Source: Bradyrhizobium valentinum | GTDB lineage: Bacteria > Pseudomonadota > Alphaproteobacteria > Rhizobiales > Xanthobacteraceae | Direction of reading: 5' to 3' | NCBI RefSeq assembly: GCF_001440405.1 | Contig: NZ_LLXX01000173.1 | Span: 53,198-117,197 of the forward strand | Length of the DNA stretch: 64,000 nucleotides | In this document: piece after piece, positions 15,493 through 23,123 of the stretch | Position numbering within the stretch: position 1 is the stretch's first letter | Layout: every line of letters starts with the position of its first letter | The notes under the pieces: generated by a model | Seen by the model: the letters and a program-made list of their open reading frames with translations, nothing else | Database searches by the model: none | Told to the model about the DNA's origin: nothing | Program-made: the position numbers and the translations under genes

Positions 15493-15872
15493 CGATCATT
15501 CTCCGATGTCAGGCGGGCCGAAAATTCGCCGAGCGTCATCGACCCGACGTTCTCATCCGGGGCGAGGATTTCGCCGAGCGGGCGCGCGGTCGGGGATGGC
15601 ATCACCGATCCGATATTCTCGGCGGGATGAACCGGGCGCGCCGCCGCGTTCATGTCGGAAAGCTTAAAGAGCTGGCCGCCATGCTCATCATCGGCGTGGA
15701 TGATGTTGAGCAGATCGCCGTCGAGAACGATGACGTGATTGTCGAACTCGCCGATCATCGGCGACCGGCTTTCGCATCCGGCGAACATATCCCAATCGGC
15801 CCGGTCGAAATGGCGCATGGATGTCATGGCCAGCATCGAGAGGGCCTGAGCGGCGGTTAGGTTAGTAGTCAT
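15489..15872 (-). CDS. hypothetical small-operon protein
   Basis: A 127-residue acidic protein starting MTTNLTAAQALSMLAM, chosen because this ATG overlaps the stop of the tiny gene upstream. Features include a FDNHVIVLDGDLLNIIHADD segment near residue 43 and two near-repeats ENIGSV and ENVGSM at residues ~85-90 and ~107-112. No family recognised. It overlaps the HTH gene by 4 bases. Acidity and context fit a phage accessory or inhibitor protein, but no function can be assigned. Confidence 0.5.
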   Translation of the reverse strand: MTTNLTAAQALSMLAMTSMRHFDRADWDMFAGCESRSPMIGEFDNHVIVLDGDLLNIIHADDEHGGQLFKLSDMNAAARPVHPAENIGSVMPSPTARPLGEILAPDENVGSMTLGEFSARLTSENDR

Positions 15873-15994
15873 TGCAGTGCTCCGTGGGTTTGCTTTGAGG
15901 GTTGGCGGCGCGCCTCGATGGCGCGCCGGATCATTTCGAGATGTGCAAGCCGGGCTTTGATTTCGGCGATCATGGCCTCGATGCTTTGGCCCAT
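15869..15994 (-). CDS. 41-residue helical peptide
   Basis: A short frame beginning MGQSIEAMIAEIKARLAHLE and ending in a basic tail, predicted to be a single coiled helix. Its stop overlaps the ATG of the 127-residue gene (ATGA), and it starts 3 bases after the stop of the small membrane peptide gene, matching the tight packing of the operon. No family recognised. Confidence 0.45.
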   Translation of the reverse strand: MGQSIEAMIAEIKARLAHLEMIRRAIEARRQPSKQTHGALQ

Positions 15995-15997
15995 TGG

Positions 15998-16081
15998 TCA
16001 CCGCGCGAAATAGGTTAGAGCGGTGAGGGCCGAAATCGCGGCAGCGGCGCTGATCAAGGCGACGCAAAGCAACGCGGTCAT
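15998..16081 (-). CDS. 27-residue membrane peptide
   Basis: MTALLCVALISAAAAISALT followed by ALTYFAR: almost the whole peptide is one hydrophobic helix. Its ATG overlaps the stop of the 220-residue gene (TGATG). Such tiny membrane peptides are easily missed. The packing of the operon supports it, but there is no independent evidence of translation. Confidence 0.4.
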   Translation of the reverse strand: MTALLCVALISAAAAISALTALTYFAR

Positions 16082-16743
16082 CAGCGGCGCTCCTTCGCAT
16101 CGACCGGATACAGCGCGGCCATGACGCGCGCGAACTGCTCCGGGGTCAGCGAGCCGATGCGCTCAATCGATGCGCTGCCATCCGGGCCGACGCTGCCCGA
16201 GAGATACGGGCCTTTGTTATCGTTGCGGTAGAACGTCGCGGAATGACGGGCGTCATCCTTCACCGTGACCGAGAGGCCCGGATAACGCTTGCGCAATTGA
16301 TCAGCGGTCGCGCGCAGATCGGTGCGCTGCCGATCGCAGGCGGCGGCATGCTCGCGAAGCTTTTCAATCGGCGCTTTGCCGGGATCGATCACGCGCCGCT
16401 TGATATCGGCGGCGATGGCGGCGAGCGGGCGGGCGGTGCTGACCTTGGCCTCGGGCGTTTTGAATTCCGGGCCGCGCGGCATGTCATTGTATGAGAGGTT
16501 GAGGCCGAGCGCCGATATCCGAACGCTGACCTTCTCAATCTCATTGCGGCCCCAACCGGCGGTGAAGCTGATCGCCGCGCCGTCCAGCTCAATCGATGCA
16601 TAGCGCTCGTTCGGGATTTCGCCCGGCTTCTGCGGAATGACCTTGCCGCCAATCGCCTTGGCGAGATCGCGCGCGAAGCGATGGATGTCGAGCGATTGCT
16701 CGGGGCGGCCGTATTTGGTCTCGGTTTTAACGTAGGCAGACAT
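16081..16743 (-). CDS. hypothetical first gene of small-gene operon
   Basis: A 220-residue protein beginning MSAYVKTETKYGRPEQSLDI, with AAAGGA 8 bases upstream of this ATG. It is basic in the first half and has a helical LREHAAACDRQRTDLRATAD segment near residue 135. The end reads IERIGSLTPEQFARVMAALY. No family recognised. It is the first gene of the leftward operon, which probably begins in the dyad-bearing gap at 16744-16870. Confidence 0.55.
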   Translation of the reverse strand: MSAYVKTETKYGRPEQSLDIHRFARDLAKAIGGKVIPQKPGEIPNERYASIELDGAAISFTAGWGRNEIEKVSVRISALGLNLSYNDMPRGPEFKTPEAKVSTARPLAAIAADIKRRVIDPGKAPIEKLREHAAACDRQRTDLRATADQLRKRYPGLSVTVKDDARHSATFYRNDNKGPYLSGSVGPDGSASIERIGSLTPEQFARVMAALYPVDAKERR

Positions 16744-16773
16744 TCTCAATATCCTTTTTTGGTAGAGGCCCGC

Positions 16774-16791
16774 TGGCCCGGAATTGGGCCA
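16774..16791. promoter_or_regulatory. TGGCCC dyad, copy 2
   Basis: TGGCCCGGAATTGGGCCA has 6-bp inverted half sites around 6 bases. It lies between the divergent small-gene and packaging operons and is paired with a second copy 32 bp away (about three helical turns). It is a candidate operator; a packaging (cos) role is the alternative. Confidence 0.5.
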
Positions 16792-16805
16792 AATCAGCGG
16801 GGTAG

Positions 16806-16823
16806 TGGCCCAGAACTAGGCCA
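16806..16823. promoter_or_regulatory. TGGCCC dyad, copy 3
   Basis: TGGCCCAGAACTAGGCCA matches copy 2 at 14 of 18 positions and keeps the dyad. It lies 48 bp before the terminase small-subunit ATG. Paired spacing on one DNA face favours binding by a dimeric regulator. Confidence 0.5.
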
Positions 16824-16870
16824 ACCAGTGGTTGTTGGAAGGAAAATCGACCGCCGGAAAAGGGCTAAAA

Positions 16871-17476
16871 ATGGCGGAAGATCAAAGGGTTACAGGCGGG
16901 CCGACAGGGGCCGCACAGGGGCGGGAAACTCCGGCCGGGGCCGCAGATCGCGGCGGCGCGAATAACGCACCAGCGGGCGCGGACGGCGGGCGCGGGCAAT
17001 TGCTGACAAGCAATCTGGCCGGGCGCTTGCTCATGATTTCCGCTGAGCGCGTGCGCCAATTGGCGAAAGAAGGCTGGATTGAAAAGGCGGGGAAGGACCA
17101 GTTTTATCTGGTCGATGTCGTACAGGGCTATATCCGCTTTCGGAATGACAGCGAGCGGCGCGCGACCAAGAGCGCGTCAGCCAGCCGCGTCTCGGATGCG
17201 CGCGCGCGCGAAGTCGAATTGAGAATTGCCGAGCGCGAGCGCCGCTTGGTCGAACTCTCCGAAATGATCGCGCTCTCCGACCAGCTCGTCGGCATGTTTC
17301 GCGCGGAGCTGTCGGGCTTGCCTGCGCGCGTCACGCGCGACTTGCAAATCCGCCGCACAATAGAAACGGCCATCAATGACATCCTCGACCGCATCGCCGA
17401 TGCTGCCGTCTCGCGCGCGGGAATGGTGGCAGAGGGTAGCGATACTAAGCCGCCCATCGCGCCGAACGCCGCCTGA
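16871..17476 (+). CDS. terminase small subunit (Nu1-like)
   Basis: A 201-residue protein immediately before the GpA terminase. A disordered Gly/Ala-rich N-terminus (~45 residues) is followed by a winged-helix segment ISAERVRQLAKEGWIEKAG with the usual VDVVQGYIRF ending, then a long coiled helix (REVELRIAERERRLVELSEM) and LSGLPARVTRDLQIRRTIET, typical of Nu1/DUF1441 proteins. These recognise phage DNA ends and hand them to the motor. GGAAGG lies further upstream; the ATG at 16871 is the first good start after the dyads. Confidence 0.72.
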   Translation: MAEDQRVTGGPTGAAQGRETPAGAADRGGANNAPAGADGGRGQLLTSNLAGRLLMISAERVRQLAKEGWIEKAGKDQFYLVDVVQGYIRFRNDSERRATKSASASRVSDARAREVELRIAERERRLVELSEMIALSDQLVGMFRAELSGLPARVTRDLQIRRTIETAINDILDRIADAAVSRAGMVAEGSDTKPPIAPNAA

Positions 17477-19379
17477 TGTCTGGGGTTCGCAGAACCGCAC
17501 CTATCCGCAAGGCGCATCGGTCCCGGGTCCGCGCGACGCGTACCTGACGCCGTACATCGTGCCGTTCGAGCGCGCGGTCGCCGAGGGTACGCACAAGCGC
17601 GTCGTCATGGTGACCGCATCGCAGTCCGGCAAGACCGAGGCGATGCTCGACATCGCCGGTCAGCGGCTCGACCAGAAGCCCGCACCGATCCTGTACGTCG
17701 GGCCGAACAAGCAATTCCTGACCGAGCAGTTCGAGCCGCGCGTCATGTCGCTGCTCGATGAAGCGCCGACGCTGGCGATCAAGGTCGCGCGCGGCAAGCG
17801 GATGACGAAAACCCGCAAGGTGATCGCAGGCGTGCCGCTGCGTCTGGCGCATGCCGGTTCGTCGGCGGCGTTGAAATCCGACCCCGCAGCGCTGGCACTG
17901 GTCGATGAATACGACGAGATGCTGGCCAACATCAAAGGCCAGGGCGATCCGCTCGGGCTCGTTGAACGGCGCGGCGACACCTATGCCGACTTCGTCTGCG
18001 CCGTCACATCGACCTGTCGGCGCGGGATGATCAAGATCGTGCAGGATGAGGAAAGTGGCCTGCGGTTCTGGGATGTCGCACCGACCGACGATCTCGAAAG
18101 CCCGATCTGGCGGCTATGGCAGCAAGGCACGCGCTTTCATTGGGCGTGGCCGTGCCCGCATTGCCGCGAGTATTTCATTCCGCGCTTCGAATGCACGCGC
18201 TGGCCTGAGAAGGCGACGCCGTTCGAGGCCGAGCGCGCCAGCTACATCGAATGCCCGCGCTGCGGCGGCGTCATCGAGGAGGAGCACAAGGCGCTGATGA
18301 ATGAGCGCGGCGTTTACGTCGCGCCGGGGCAATCGATTTCGAGCGATGGCGTCGTTACAGGCGAAGCGCCGCAGGCGCTATCGCTTTCGTTCTGGGTCTC
18401 CGGACTCGCCTCGCCGTTCGTCACCATCGGCGAGCGCGTGCGCGCCTATCTCGAAGCCCTCACCATGGCCGACGACGGCATGGTGCAAACCGCCATCAAT
18501 GCCGGGTTCGGCGAGCTGTATGCGCCCGGCAGCATCGGGGCGAATGACTGGCACGCCTTCAAGCGCCGCCGCATGCCGCACAAGTTCGGCGAGGTGCCGC
18601 TTGAAGTGATGCGCCTGACCGCTGCGGTGGACGTGTCCGGCAACGGCTTCTGGTATTCGATCCGTGGCTGGGGTGAGCGCGCGTCGTCATGGCAGATCGA
18701 GAGCGGCGAGATCGCGGGCTTCACAAACGAGCCGGAAGTCTGGAACGATCTGGCGAACGTGCTGCTCGACACCTATGGCGGCCTGCCGATCTCGCTTGCT
18801 CTGATCGACAGCGGCTTTCGTGCCAACAAGCCGAACGAGGGGCCGACCAACGTCGTCTATGACTTCTGCCGACGCTTTCGCCGCTTCTGCAAGCCGACCA
18901 AGGGTTATGACACGCTGACCGCGCCGATGATGCGCGGCAAGGCCAAGATGACCATTCCCGGTCAGCGCGCGCCGGTCGAGCTGGAGCTGGTCCGTCTCGA
19001 TACCGATTTCTGGAAGTCGCGGCTGCATGAGCGGTTGGCATGGCCGCACGAACAGCCCGGCGGCTTCCTGCTCGCGGCCGACGCCAGCGACGACTACCTG
19101 AAGCAGCTCGCCAGCGAGGTCCGCAAGATCACGCCGAGCGGCAGGCCGCAATGGGTGCCGCTGACGCGCCGCAATCACTTCCTCGATGTCGAGGCGATGA
19201 ACGAGGCGGCGGGGCACATGCTCGCGGTGCAGAAAATCCCGCTCGGTGCCAAGCGCCAAGAGACCATCGACGATGACGATCCGTCGCCGCCGCCCGTGGT
19301 CGATCCGCCGCCAGGCGCGCCGCCGCCAAACGGCGTGCGCAGGCGAATGAGCGGCATCGCCGCGCGATTGAACAGGTAA
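17400..19379 (+). CDS. terminase large subunit, GpA family
   Basis: A protein of about 659 residues of the lambda gpA type. It has a packaging ATPase Walker A ASQSGKTEAM near residue 75 and a Walker B LALVDEYDEM near 165, and a zinc ribbon formed by CPHCREYF (near 252) and CPRCGGVI (near 285). The C-terminal nuclease half follows. It ends in a proline-rich tail. GpA enzymes cut cos-type ends and drive DNA into the prohead. The start is uncertain: 17400 is used, 17376 is another ATG, and either overlaps the small-subunit gene by 77-101 bases. Confidence 0.88.
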   Translation: MLPSRAREWWQRVAILSRPSRRTPPDVWGSQNRTYPQGASVPGPRDAYLTPYIVPFERAVAEGTHKRVVMVTASQSGKTEAMLDIAGQRLDQKPAPILYVGPNKQFLTEQFEPRVMSLLDEAPTLAIKVARGKRMTKTRKVIAGVPLRLAHAGSSAALKSDPAALALVDEYDEMLANIKGQGDPLGLVERRGDTYADFVCAVTSTCRRGMIKIVQDEESGLRFWDVAPTDDLESPIWRLWQQGTRFHWAWPCPHCREYFIPRFECTRWPEKATPFEAERASYIECPRCGGVIEEEHKALMNERGVYVAPGQSISSDGVVTGEAPQALSLSFWVSGLASPFVTIGERVRAYLEALTMADDGMVQTAINAGFGELYAPGSIGANDWHAFKRRRMPHKFGEVPLEVMRLTAAVDVSGNGFWYSIRGWGERASSWQIESGEIAGFTNEPEVWNDLANVLLDTYGGLPISLALIDSGFRANKPNEGPTNVVYDFCRRFRRFCKPTKGYDTLTAPMMRGKAKMTIPGQRAPVELELVRLDTDFWKSRLHERLAWPHEQPGGFLLAADASDDYLKQLASEVRKITPSGRPQWVPLTRRNHFLDVEAMNEAAGHMLAVQKIPLGAKRQETIDDDDPSPPPVVDPPPGAPPPNGVRRRMSGIAARLNR

Positions 19380-19385
19380 CAGTGA

Positions 19386-21065
19386 ATGGCAAGGACGAAA
19401 GCCGCGACCCGACCAAAGGCTGCGCCGAAGCGCGCCGCACCGAGGCGGGCTGCGCCAGTGCAGCGCAAGCGCGTCGGCGCGGCCTACATGAAGGGCGAGG
19501 CCAACCCGTTCTTTCATTCGTGGCGACCGGCGCTGCGCGAGGCATCGGACGATGTTCGCTCGGCCTATCTGCTCGCGGCCTCGCGCGCGGTCGATACCAT
19601 CCAGAACTCGGGATGGATTTCGGGCGGCGTCGAGCAAGCCGTCGCCATGACGGTCGGCCAGAGCCTGCGGCTGTCGGCGCGGCCCGATGCCGATGCGCTG
19701 GGCTGGACGCAGGACACGGCGCAGACATGGGCGCGCAAGGTCGAACGGCGCTGGGAAGGCTACGCCAACACTCCGATTGAATGCGACATCGAGGGCAAAT
19801 CGACGGTCGGCAAGATGACCGCGCAGGGCCTTCGGACATGGTTCTGCTATGGCGAGATCGTGGCCGCATTGCCATGGTTGCGCCGCCGCTTCGGCCAGTA
19901 CGGCACCAAGGTGCAGATGCTGCCGCCGCACCGGATGTCACAGGACACGCTATCCGACACCGGGCTGTTTCAGGGCGTGTTCCGCGACCGCTATGGCTTC
20001 CCGCTCGGCTATCGCATGCTCAACCCGCCGCAGGGCAGGCAGCCGCTGATGCAGGCGTATACCGACGTGGCGGCGCGCGATGCCGAAGGCCGCCCGCGCA
20101 TGATCCATGTGTTCGACGGCTTCCCCGGGCAGGCGCGCGGCATTCCGCCGATCACGCCCGCGCTCAAGGTCGTCAAGCAATTCGACCAGCTTTCCGACGC
20201 GACGCTGACCGCAGCGCTCATTCAGTCGATCTTCGCCGCCACCATCAAGTCGCCGGAGCCGACCGAGGTCGTCTTGCAAGCCTTCCAGGACTTGGCCGAG
20301 CAGCGCCTCGGCACGGTCCCGGACGGTAGCCCGTCAACGCCGCTGGAAGCGATGCTGGAAAGCCGCGCCGGTTGGTATGACGGAACCCAGATCGATCTCG
20401 GCGGCCATGGCAAGGTCGCGCATCTCGCGCCCGGCGACGAGCTGGCGTTCAATTCGACGCAGCACCCGAATTCGACCTATGAGGCATTCGTCCGCTTCCT
20501 GCTGCGCGAGATTGCGCGCTGCCTCGGCATCACGTTCGAGCAACTGACCGGCGACTATTCCGGGGCAACCTATTCGTCGGTTCGCATGGCGACATCCGAA
20601 ATCTGGATGATGACCATCTATCGCCGCGTCAACATCCTCGCGCCGTTCCTGCAAGCGATTTACGAGAGCTGGCTTGAAGAGGAAATCGAGAACGGCTGGA
20701 TCGAATTCCCCGGCGGCATCGGCGGCTTCCTGATGGCCCGCGCCGCCGCATCGCGGAGCCACTGGCGCGGACCTGCCAAGCCGCAGGCCGATGATCTGAA
20801 GTTCGCCAAGGCGGTCGAGGCCCTGAAAGGGCTCGGCGTCATCACCGACGAATGGATTTGCGCGGAGATGGGCGAGGATTGGGAGGACATCTATGAGCAG
20901 CGCGCCCGCGAGATGGCGCTGCGCAAAAAGCTCGGTCTGCCCGAGCCATCGGCGAAGGTGGCGACCGCGCGCGATGCCATCGGCAGCGGCGAACGCGATG
21001 ACGATGATGACGACGAGCGCGAGGACGATGACGAGCGCGAGGACGAGCGCCTTATCCGGAGCTGA
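19386..21065 (+). CDS. phage portal protein, lambda gpB family
   Basis: A 559-residue portal. A basic Ala/Pro/Arg-rich start (~30 residues) precedes the family core with SGWISGGVEQAVAMTVGQSL, then MIHVFDGFPGQARGIPPITP and GITFEQLTGDYSGATYSSVR, the classic portal motif. The portal ring is the DNA entry channel and the head-tail connector seat. The last ~25 residues are almost all Asp, Glu and Arg, a polyampholyte tail. It follows the terminase directly and precedes the gpW-like joiner, the lambda order. Confidence 0.88.
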   Translation: MARTKAATRPKAAPKRAAPRRAAPVQRKRVGAAYMKGEANPFFHSWRPALREASDDVRSAYLLAASRAVDTIQNSGWISGGVEQAVAMTVGQSLRLSARPDADALGWTQDTAQTWARKVERRWEGYANTPIECDIEGKSTVGKMTAQGLRTWFCYGEIVAALPWLRRRFGQYGTKVQMLPPHRMSQDTLSDTGLFQGVFRDRYGFPLGYRMLNPPQGRQPLMQAYTDVAARDAEGRPRMIHVFDGFPGQARGIPPITPALKVVKQFDQLSDATLTAALIQSIFAATIKSPEPTEVVLQAFQDLAEQRLGTVPDGSPSTPLEAMLESRAGWYDGTQIDLGGHGKVAHLAPGDELAFNSTQHPNSTYEAFVRFLLREIARCLGITFEQLTGDYSGATYSSVRMATSEIWMMTIYRRVNILAPFLQAIYESWLEEEIENGWIEFPGGIGGFLMARAAASRSHWRGPAKPQADDLKFAKAVEALKGLGVITDEWICAEMGEDWEDIYEQRAREMALRKKLGLPEPSAKVATARDAIGSGERDDDDDDEREDDDEREDERLIRS

Positions 21066-21068
21066 CCG

Positions 21069-21320
21069 ATGGCCGACCCGATCAATTTCAACGATCCCTG
21101 CGCCGCTGCCGACCAGTTGCGCACGATCTACTATCAATTGCTGAGCGGGCAGTCCGTGGTCAGCGTCAGCTTCGGCGACCGCACGGTGGCCTATAGCCAA
21201 GTCAGCATGGAGACGCTGAGCCAAGAGATCGCGCGCTTCGATGCCGAGTGCCAAGCAAAAGAGACCGGCAGGCCGACGCGCTATGCCATGCGCCTCGGAT
21301 CGTTCGCGCGGAAAAGGTGA
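21069..21320 (+). CDS. gpW-like head-tail joining protein
   Basis: An 83-residue protein placed between portal and protease genes. It is a small alpha/beta protein (CAAADQLRTIYYQLLSGQSV, then a VSFGDRTVAYS hairpin and a helix METLSQEIARFDAEC) matching the gpW fold pattern. gpW plugs the portal after packaging and lets the tail attach. Length and position agree with the family. The position within the operon differs slightly from lambda, where W precedes B. Confidence 0.7.
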   Translation: MADPINFNDPCAAADQLRTIYYQLLSGQSVVSVSFGDRTVAYSQVSMETLSQEIARFDAECQAKETGRPTRYAMRLGSFARKR

Positions 21321-21326
21321 TCCCAT

Positions 21327-22625
21327 ATGACCTATCTGTCGCATGTCGCCGACCGCGTCTTTGGCCGCCCGCTGTTCATTCACCGCTACAAGGCCGCCGT
21401 CATCGCGTCGGTGCTGGGCGAGCGCGTCGGCATCGATCCGTCGATGTTCGACCTGTCGGAGGTGCCGGAGGCGTTCAAGCGCACCGGGCCGCGCGCCAAC
21501 CGGCTGATCGGCGAGCCGGAAGGCGCATATGACGAGCGCGGGCGCTTGATCGCGGTGCTTTACAACGTCGTCGATGGCGTCGCCACCATCCCGGTGATCG
21601 GCACGCTGATCAATCGCGGCGCGTTCATCGGCGAGGACAGCTCGGGCTTCACCAGTTACGAGGGTTTGGGCACGCAGATCGCGGCGGCGGTCGCCGACCC
21701 GAAGGTCGGGGCCATCCTGCTCGACATCGATAGCCCCGGCGGCGAGGCGACCGGCATGTTCGCGCTGGCCGAGCAGGTGAGGGCGGCGCGGCAGGTCAAG
21801 CCGGTCACCGCGCTGGTCAATGACATGGCGGCGAGCGCGGCCTATGGCATCGCGTCGGCATCGACCGAGGTTGTGGTCTCGCCGACATCGATCACCGGCT
21901 CGATTGGCGTCGTCATGCTGCACATGGACCAATCGAAAGAGATGCAGAACAAGGGGCGGACTCCGACGCTGATCTACGCCGGGGCGCACAAGGTTGACGG
22001 CAACCCGTTCGGGCCGCTGACCGAGAACGTGCGCTCCGACCTGCAACGCGAAGTGAACGTTTTCTACGACCGCTTCGTCGAGACTGTCGCCACAGGGCGG
22101 CCGTCGCTAACTGCCGACGCAATCCGCGCGACCGAGGCATCGACCTTCATTGGTGCCGAGGCAGAGGCCAACGGCCTCGCTGATCGCGTCGGCACCTTTG
22201 CCGAAACGCTGTCGCGTCTCTCGGCGCAAGTCCGCAGCAATCAAAGGAGAACCCCCATGACTGCGAATAACGGCCCGGCAGAGATCACCGCTGTCGATCA
22301 GGCGCAAATCCGCTCCGAAGGCGAAACCGCAGGCGCTCGCGCGGCACAGGCGCGCATCAGCTCGATCCTGACCTGCGAGGAAGCCAAGGGCCGCGAGCCG
22401 CAGGCGCAGAACCTCGCGCTCAACACATCGCTCTCGGTCGATGAGGCCAAGGCGCTGCTGGCGACGCTCCCGGTCGCGCCGCCGCAGCAACAGCAACAGC
22501 CGACGCGCACCATCGAGGAGCGCAGCGGTCCCGCCTTCGACGCGGGCCTGCCCGAGACAAAGCCCGATGCGCGGGCGAGCTGGCGCGCTTCGTTGAAGCG
22601 GGTTGGCGCAACCCTGCCGCAGTAA
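21327..22625 (+). CDS. S49-family prohead protease (lambda gpC-like)
   Basis: A 432-residue protein. The S49/SppA-type protease domain covers ~70-300: ILLDIDSPGGEATGMFALAE, the catalytic Ser in NDMAASAAYGIASAS (near residue 170) and SITGSIGVVM. The C-terminal ~120 residues are helical and Gln-rich, a scaffold-like region that can also be made alone from an internal start at 22257. In lambda, gpC processes the portal and scaffold during prohead maturation. Start ATG is used; it follows gpW by 6 bases. Confidence 0.85.
   Translation: MTYLSHVADRVFGRPLFIHRYKAAVIASVLGERVGIDPSMFDLSEVPEAFKRTGPRANRLIGEPEGAYDERGRLIAVLYNVVDGVATIPVIGTLINRGAFIGEDSSGFTSYEGLGTQIAAAVADPKVGAILLDIDSPGGEATGMFALAEQVRAARQVKPVTALVNDMAASAAYGIASASTEVVVSPTSITGSIGVVMLHMDQSKEMQNKGRTPTLIYAGAHKVDGNPFGPLTENVRSDLQREVNVFYDRFVETVATGRPSLTADAIRATEASTFIGAEAEANGLADRVGTFAETLSRLSAQVRSNQRRTPMTANNGPAEITAVDQAQIRSEGETAGARAAQARISSILTCEEAKGREPQAQNLALNTSLSVDEAKALLATLPVAPPQQQQQPTRTIEERSGPAFDAGLPETKPDARASWRASLKRVGATLPQ
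22257..22625 (+). CDS. nested scaffold protein (Nu3-like), internal start
   Basis: Inside the protease gene and in the same frame, AAAGGAG lies 7 bases before an ATG (22257) that begins MTANNGPAEITAVDQ. The 122-residue product is the helical, Gln- and Ala-rich C-terminus of the protease. This is the lambda C/Nu3 arrangement, in which the shorter product is the scaffold for head assembly. The strong internal ribosome site in an otherwise GC-rich stretch supports it. Confidence 0.65.
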   Translation: MTANNGPAEITAVDQAQIRSEGETAGARAAQARISSILTCEEAKGREPQAQNLALNTSLSVDEAKALLATLPVAPPQQQQQPTRTIEERSGPAFDAGLPETKPDARASWRASLKRVGATLPQ

Positions 22626-22653
22626 CCGGCAAGAAACATAGGAGAGTTGAAAC

Positions 22654-23025
22654 ATGGCTACCGTTCTCACAGAAGGTCGGCACCCTGCCGAGTTCATCTT
22701 GAGCGAGGCGAATGGGCAGCGCTCGCGCGGCAACATCACCATTGCCGAAAATCAGGAGTTCGAAGCGGGTCAGGTGCTTGCGGAGATCACCGCGTCCGGC
22801 GAGTACGTCGCGCATGATCCCGCTGGCGCTGGCGGTGCCGCAGTCGCGACGGCCATTGCGCTCTATGGCGCAACGACCGAGGAAGGCGAGACCGCAGACA
22901 TCTCGGCGATTGTCCGCGATGCCGAGGTCAACGGCAAAATCCTGATCTACAAGACCGGCATCACCGCGCCGCAAACCGAAGCCGCCATCGAGGCGCTTGC
23001 CGACCAAGGCATCATCGTCCGCTAA
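22654..23025 (+). CDS. head decoration protein, lambda gpD family
   Basis: A 123-residue protein with the gpD pattern: EGRHPAEFILSEANGQRSRG near the start, a GQVLAEIT segment, an ALYGATTEEG strand and the C-terminal helix AAIEALADQGIIVR. gpD trimers bind the expanded capsid and stabilise it. GGAGAG sits upstream of the ATG. It lies between the scaffold and major capsid genes as in lambda. Confidence 0.85.
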   Translation: MATVLTEGRHPAEFILSEANGQRSRGNITIAENQEFEAGQVLAEITASGEYVAHDPAGAGGAAVATAIALYGATTEEGETADISAIVRDAEVNGKILIYKTGITAPQTEAAIEALADQGIIVR

Positions 23026-23063
23026 GGCGCGGGCCTAACCCCAAAACTCTGAGCGTCCGTCAA

Positions 23064-23093
23064 CCCCGGCAGCACCGCTGACCGGGGCGGTGC
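23064..23093 (+). promoter_or_regulatory. two overlapping hairpins before capsid gene
   Basis: In the 98-bp gap before the major capsid gene, CCCCGG (23064) can pair with CCGGGG (23082), while GCACCGC (23072) can pair with GCGGTGC (23087). The stems share bases, so only one can form at a time. This could mark an RNA processing or attenuation site that adjusts capsid expression. Confidence 0.35.
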
Positions 23094-23123
23094 CGCTTGC
23101 ACTTTTCAGAAAGGACAACGTCC

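Noticed and set aside
16774..16823. cos packaging site reading of the paired dyads
   Set aside because: Position before the terminase fits, but the same dyad also lies before the ParB/Mom genes 4 kb away, which favours an operator.
18687..19931. 414-codon leftward frame opposite the terminase and portal
   Set aside because: Shadow of GpA and portal; no motifs.
20334..22046. 570-codon leftward frame across portal and protease genes
   Set aside because: It mirrors well-recognised sense genes and contains no recognisable protein pattern.
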